Assembly (NCBI GenBank): GCA_005883885.1
Contig: VAYF01000063.1
Span: forward strand, 1-8,696
Source: Actinomycetota bacterium
GTDB lineage: Bacteria > Actinomycetota > UBA4738 > HRBIN12
DNA length: 8,696 bases
Reading direction: 5' to 3'
Positions 5,600 to 8,696 of the stretch are shown here, in pieces. A model generated the notes under the pieces. The model searched no databases. It was given only the letters and a program-made list of their open reading frames with translations, and had not been told where the DNA came from. Within the stretch, counting starts at the first letter, position 1, and each line of letters starts with the position of its first letter. A program made the translations under genes and the position numbers.

Positions 5600-7177
5600 T
5601 CACTCGATGTAGCCCAGACCGCGGAGATGCTCTTCCATCTCGTCGGCCTCGGTGTCCGAGACTTGAGCTTCGTTCGCGCCCATCCCCGGTATCGCGGACG
5701 AGTCCTCGCGCGAGACCAGCTCTGCGGACGACCCCACGATCTCGTGCAATACCCGGCCCGTCGGCTGCACCGCGGCGGGGGCGCCGAGCGCCGCGACCAG
5801 CGTCGGCGCTATGTCGATCAGCGCCGGCGGCGCCTCGAACGGTTTCACGTCCGGACCCACCGCCACGATCGTGCCCTCGATCCGGTGGTCGCCGCTCACC
5901 CAGTCCGCGTCCTCGAGCGCGGTTTTCGCGTGCGTGAGCGAGTAGCCCTCGTTCGGCACCATCAGGATGTCGGGCGCGGTGTCCGCGAACCGGCCCTTGA
6001 AGATCTCCTCCCGCTTGTAGATCTCCTTCACGGGTGTCTTGCCGGTCTTCGGGTCGACGAAGGATCCCAACCGGTCCAGGAGCTCGTCGCGCACCCTGTC
6101 GTAGTCGCCCGGGTCGACGATGCCGTCGATCTCTCGCCCCGCGAGGTTGACCGAGACGCCCTCACCGGTGGAGCGGATCGTGGTGTAGGCCTTCGTCTTG
6201 GACCAGTTCACCGACTGCGGCAGGGCCACCTTCCCGTGCAGCCCGAGCGTGTCGTAGACCTTCCGCGCGACCTTCCGCATGGGGCCCCATTGCATCGGAC
6301 CGAACACGTGGCTCGACGCCGAGAAGTCGAGGTACCCGAATTCCTTCAGCAGGCGGTCCATGTTCACGGTGCGCGTGCACGACTGGAACCCGTGGTCCGA
6401 GATGAACAGGATCAGGTCGTCGGGACGGGCGCGGGAGACGAACGAGCCGAGCGCCTCGTCGACCTGGCGGAAGATGTCGGCGGTCTTGCGGCCGATCCGC
6501 GTGTCCTTGTTCGCCAGGTAGTCGGGGTGGTCGGGCGCGACGTAGTTCGATAGAGCGTGCTGGGTGCGGTCGATCGAGACCCACACGCTCGCCATCAGGT
6601 CCCACTCGGTGTTATCCATAAGGTGCTCGGAGACCTTGATCCGCTTCCCCGTGACCTCGTACGCCTCGTCCAGGTAGGCGTCGGGCTTGTTCCGGTAGGT
6701 GGTCCAGCTCATCCCGTTGATCGGCCATTCCAGGCGAGCCTTCACGAGGTCGGCGGTCAGGTCGTCGGGAGCGGTGAACGCGCGGTGCTTCGGCAGGACC
6801 CCGCCGGCGATCAGCGTCCCGTTGATCTTGGGCGGCGGGAAGGTGAGCGGTACGTCGAGCATCAGCACGCGCTTGTCCGCGGCCGTGAGGTCGTCCAGGA
6901 ACGTGCGCGTCTTGATCGACTTGTAGGTCACCGGGTATTGCTTGTGCGTGCCCGGGACGGTCTCGAGGATGTCGTAGACACCGTGGTCGACCGGATCGAC
7001 GCCGGTGAGGAAGCTCGGCCACGCGGACCAGCTGTGCGTCGGGATCGTGGAGCGGAGGACATCGCGCTGCCCTCGGTCGAGGAGCGCCTGGAGGTTGGGG
7101 AGCGCGCCCTGCTCGAGCAAGGGGTCGAGGATGCGCCAATCGGCGCCGTCCCATGCGATCAAGATCACTCGTGACAT
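5600..7177 (-). CDS. Alkaline phosphatase superfamily phosphohydrolase/phosphomutase (COG3379 type)
   Basis: A 525-residue two-zinc hydrolase of the alkaline phosphatase/phosphodiesterase superfamily. All expected active-site residues can be placed: Asp10 (AWDGAD), a nucleophile most likely Ser49 in IPTHSWSAWPSFLTG (aligned with the Thr of nucleotide pyrophosphatases), Asp203 and His207 (SIDRTQHAL), Asp261-His262 (SDHGF) and His431 (SGDHR). PVDHGVYD (62-69) and the C-terminal EEHLRGLGYIE are characteristic of COG3379 proteins. No signal peptide or membrane segment is seen, so it should act in the cytoplasm. Family members hydrolyse phosphomono- or diesters; the substrate here is unknown. The ATG at 7177 begins directly with the first beta strand; the ribosome site is weak (GAGAG, 14 nt upstream). 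The lipoprotein gene follows within a few bases. Confidence 0.92.
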   Translation of the reverse strand: MSRVILIAWDGADWRILDPLLEQGALPNLQALLDRGQRDVLRSTIPTHSWSAWPSFLTGVDPVDHGVYDILETVPGTHKQYPVTYKSIKTRTFLDDLTAADKRVLMLDVPLTFPPPKINGTLIAGGVLPKHRAFTAPDDLTADLVKARLEWPINGMSWTTYRNKPDAYLDEAYEVTGKRIKVSEHLMDNTEWDLMASVWVSIDRTQHALSNYVAPDHPDYLANKDTRIGRKTADIFRQVDEALGSFVSRARPDDLILFISDHGFQSCTRTVNMDRLLKEFGYLDFSASSHVFGPMQWGPMRKVARKVYDTLGLHGKVALPQSVNWSKTKAYTTIRSTGEGVSVNLAGREIDGIVDPGDYDRVRDELLDRLGSFVDPKTGKTPVKEIYKREEIFKGRFADTAPDILMVPNEGYSLTHAKTALEDADWVSGDHRIEGTIVAVGPDVKPFEAPPALIDIAPTLVAALGAPAAVQPTGRVLHEIVGSSAELVSREDSSAIPGMGANEAQVSDTEADEMEEHLRGLGYIE

Positions 7178-7368
7178 GCAGTTATCAGGCTCTCACCAGC
7201 GGATTTGGACGGGGCGAGTGTACCGAACCGGGAAATCGGTCGGCCTGAGATGTCTTCCGTCATCTTGTTCGATCAGCTATGCCTGCCGCCAGAGCACGTC
7301 GCACGCGAGCAGGCGCGACATCGACCTGTCGGCCAACACGCCAGGATCGAAGACCGAGAGGAGGAGCT

Positions 7369-7800
7369 ATGTCCGGGAGAGGATCGCTGGGATGGCCCAC
7401 ATGGGTGGGTGTCGTTGTCGAGGATCTCGATGCGCAGCGTCGGTTCTGGGGTCAGCTTCTCGGCGAACCGGATAGCGACGCAGGGCCCGACTACGTGCAG
7501 TTCGACATGGATGACGGTAGGAGCTTCGAGCTGATCGAACGGTCGAGCGAACCGGAATACGACCGCGTACGGTTCCAGGTCGGCTTCGAAGTCGACGACA
7601 TCCACAGCGTCCGCGACGAACTGATCAAGCGCGGGGTCGAGCCGATCACCGAGATCGTCGCGGATGCAGCCCTTCCATGGGCGTACTTCCGGGATCCCGA
7701 GGGGAACGTCTTCGAGATCAAGCAGCGAAGCGCCGGCACCGCGTCCTGGGCCAAGAACCGTCACGACCGGGCGATGAAGCCGCCGACGATCGCGCCGTAG
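7369..7800 (+). CDS. VOC family protein (glyoxalase-like), second copy
   Basis: A 143-residue cytoplasmic protein of the vicinal oxygen chelate superfamily. The first module is WPTWVGVVVEDLDAQRRFW (9-27), LLGEPD, then YVQFDMDDGRSFELIE. The second is VRFQVGFEVDDIHSVRDELIKRG, then WAYFRDPEGNVFEIKQR. The RDPEGNVFEI ending, with its Glu near the metal-ligand position, is the classic glyoxalase/dioxygenase motif. It is not a close duplicate of the VOC protein at 3862; the sequences differ throughout. The start is firm: GAGGAGGAG at 7358-7366 lies 2-6 nt before the ATG. Its last 13 codons overlap the end of the convergent membrane protein gene, and the tail after IKQR (TASWAKNRHDRAMKPPTIAP) is probably poorly conserved. 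The substrate is not known. Confidence 0.88.
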   Translation: MSGRGSLGWPTWVGVVVEDLDAQRRFWGQLLGEPDSDAGPDYVQFDMDDGRSFELIERSSEPEYDRVRFQVGFEVDDIHSVRDELIKRGVEPITEIVADAALPWAYFRDPEGNVFEIKQRSAGTASWAKNRHDRAMKPPTIAP

Positions 7801-8240
7801 GCGATGTGAGCCAGCAGCATGACGACGGGCGTTCTTCGCCCGTAGTTCAACATCAAGAACCCCGGCGGCTCCAGGAGCGCGACGGTATCCGCTGCCGACA
7901 TCGTGTCGCCCATCCGCGGATGCACGAGCGGCAGCAGCACATTCACCAAGGCAGTACCGGCGAACGCGCCGTGCGCAAGGCCGAGCGCCGCGCCCAGGAG
8001 CCAGCCACTTCGCCCGATGGCCCAGAAGATGGCGAAGTAGCCCAGTGCGAACAGGAAACCGAACATGAAGTGGGCGAAGTAGCCGAGGGCCTTGGCCCGC
8101 TTCCGATCGCTCGTGAGAGCCGTGCCCAGGAGGAACGGCAGGTCGATCCGTGTCAGTCTGAGCTCGCTGGCTCCTCGCAACATCGTGGTCAGCACGAGCG
8201 TGCCGACGAACCCGCCGGCCAGCGCACCCCAGATCGTCAT
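7761..8240 (-). CDS. Four-helix membrane protein next to GH15 gene, unknown function
   Basis: A 159-residue integral membrane protein with about four hydrophobic helices (3-22, 51-75, 78-104, 138-157) and few charged loops. Helices 1, 3 and 4 are rich in Gly/Ala: WGALAGGFVGTLVL, LLGAALGLAHGAFAG and AYGAIVGGF. I do not recognise a named family; no catalytic motif is evident. The loop LVHPRMGDTMSAADTVALLEPPGFLMLNYG (105-134) contains several polar and Pro residues and may be the functional surface. It starts at ATG 8240, overlapping the stop of the upstream GH15 gene by four bases (ATGA), so translation is likely coupled. Its 3' end overlaps the second VOC gene by 40 bp, tail to tail. Confidence 0.8.
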   Translation of the reverse strand: MTIWGALAGGFVGTLVLTTMLRGASELRLTRIDLPFLLGTALTSDRKRAKALGYFAHFMFGFLFALGYFAIFWAIGRSGWLLGAALGLAHGAFAGTALVNVLLPLVHPRMGDTMSAADTVALLEPPGFLMLNYGRRTPVVMLLAHIAYGAIVGGFIARS

Positions 8241-8696
8241 GACGCTCCCTCGGTGAGCGAGGTCGCGGCGCTGATGAGCGCGAGATGGGTCAGCGCCTGC
8301 GGGAAGTTGCCCAGGAACGCCGATGTCGAAGGATCGATCTCCTCGGCGTACAGACCGATGTCGTTCTCGAACGCGATCAACTCGTTCAGCAGATCGACCG
8401 CTTCAGCCCGCCGGCCGGCGAGGCCAAGGACCTCGGCGAGCCAGAACGAGCAGCAGAGGAACGAGCCCTCCTGTCCGCGGAGGTCGTCGTCGCCCAGGTA
8501 CCGGTAGAGGAACGGGCCGCGCCCGAGCTCGCGCCTGAGTGCGTCGATCGTCCGGGAGAAGCGGGTGCCCGCGGGATCGCCATAGCCGAATCTCGCGCCG
8601 AGCAAGACGCTCGCGTCGAGGTCCTCGGCATCGGCCGACCGGGTGTAGCTCTGCTTCGCTTCCGACCAGCACCGGTCCTCGACGAACGACCGGATC
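8237..8696 (-). CDS. Glycoside hydrolase family 15 enzyme (C-terminal part)
   Basis: The last 152 residues of a GH15 enzyme (glucoamylase, glucodextranase or trehalase type); the frame is open to the right edge, so the N-terminal three-quarters are missing. The TTG at 8605 is an internal Leu codon, not the start. Family landmarks in this (alpha/alpha)6-barrel part, numbered from the edge, are DLDASVLL (25-32), FLYRYLGDDDLRGQEGSF (62-79), CCSFWLAEVLGLAGR (81-95), NDIGLYAEEIDP (111-122) and LGNFPQALTHLALI (128-141). The first Glu of YAEEID is the expected catalytic base; the general acid lies outside the window. GH15 enzymes release glucose from the non-reducing ends of alpha-glucans or split trehalose; which one applies cannot be told from this part. 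The downstream membrane protein is coupled by an ATGA overlap. Confidence 0.93.
   Translation of the reverse strand, partial: IRSFVEDRCWSEAKQSYTRSADAEDLDASVLLGARFGYGDPAGTRFSRTIDALRRELGRGPFLYRYLGDDDLRGQEGSFLCCSFWLAEVLGLAGRRAEAVDLLNELIAFENDIGLYAEEIDPSTSAFLGNFPQALTHLALISAATSLTEGAS

Noticed and set aside
5001..5603. GTG at 5603 as the lipoprotein start
   Set aside because: AAGGAG lies inside that extension and is ideally spaced for the GTG at 5588; kept only as an alternative.
8237..8605. TTG at 8605 as the start of a short 122-residue protein
   Set aside because: The conserved GH15 sequence continues upstream in the same frame to the right edge.

Overview
The window is a GC-rich stretch (roughly two-thirds G+C by eye) of bacterial chromosome. 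It has strong G/C preference at third codon positions, frequent GTG starts, lipobox lipoproteins and a promoter with a TAGGGT -10 box. This fits an uncultured member of the Actinomycetota, but no marker gene is present, so the assignment is an inference. There is no rRNA, tRNA, CRISPR array, transposase, integrase or phage gene. The content is mostly ordinary housekeeping and accessory metabolism.

Layout, left to right. (1) 3-1514, plus strand: the 3' end of a PotC-type ABC permease, a LOG/TIGR00725 Rossmann protein, and an unrecognised small protein with two membrane segments and a coiled coil. (2) 990-3047, minus strand: a polysaccharide flippase whose recognisable part ends near 1560. Its frame has no stop there and runs antisense through the small membrane protein gene. 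(3) 3144-3650, plus: a lipoprotein of the COG4315 secreted-repeat family, divergent from the flippase. (4) 3707-4892, plus: a good promoter, a highly structured leader of about 117 nt, a VOC (glyoxalase-like) protein, and an AlkA-type 3-methyladenine DNA glycosylase overlapping it by one base. (5) 4893-5000: a convergent intergenic gap holding an almost perfect 39-nt palindrome. (6) 5001-7177, minus: an AlkP-superfamily phosphohydrolase (COG3379 type) followed by a small lipoprotein. (7) 7369-7800, plus: a second VOC protein. (8) 7761-8696, minus: the 3' end of a GH15 glucoamylase/trehalase-type enzyme followed, with an ATGA overlap, by a four-helix membrane protein of unknown function.

The most unusual signals are non-coding. 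Bases 3743-3860 look like a cis-regulatory RNA. A 13-bp closing stem hides the Shine-Dalgarno of the VOC-glycosylase operon and competes with a small local hairpin followed by five T's. The expected transcription start of the TTGACG-N18-TAGGGT promoter falls at the first base of that stem. I could not match it to a riboswitch class I know. The 39-nt palindrome at 4924-4962 is built from two 17-bp dyads 20 bp apart, so it could be a bidirectional terminator or a tandem operator. The other point to check is the flippase reading frame near 1556.
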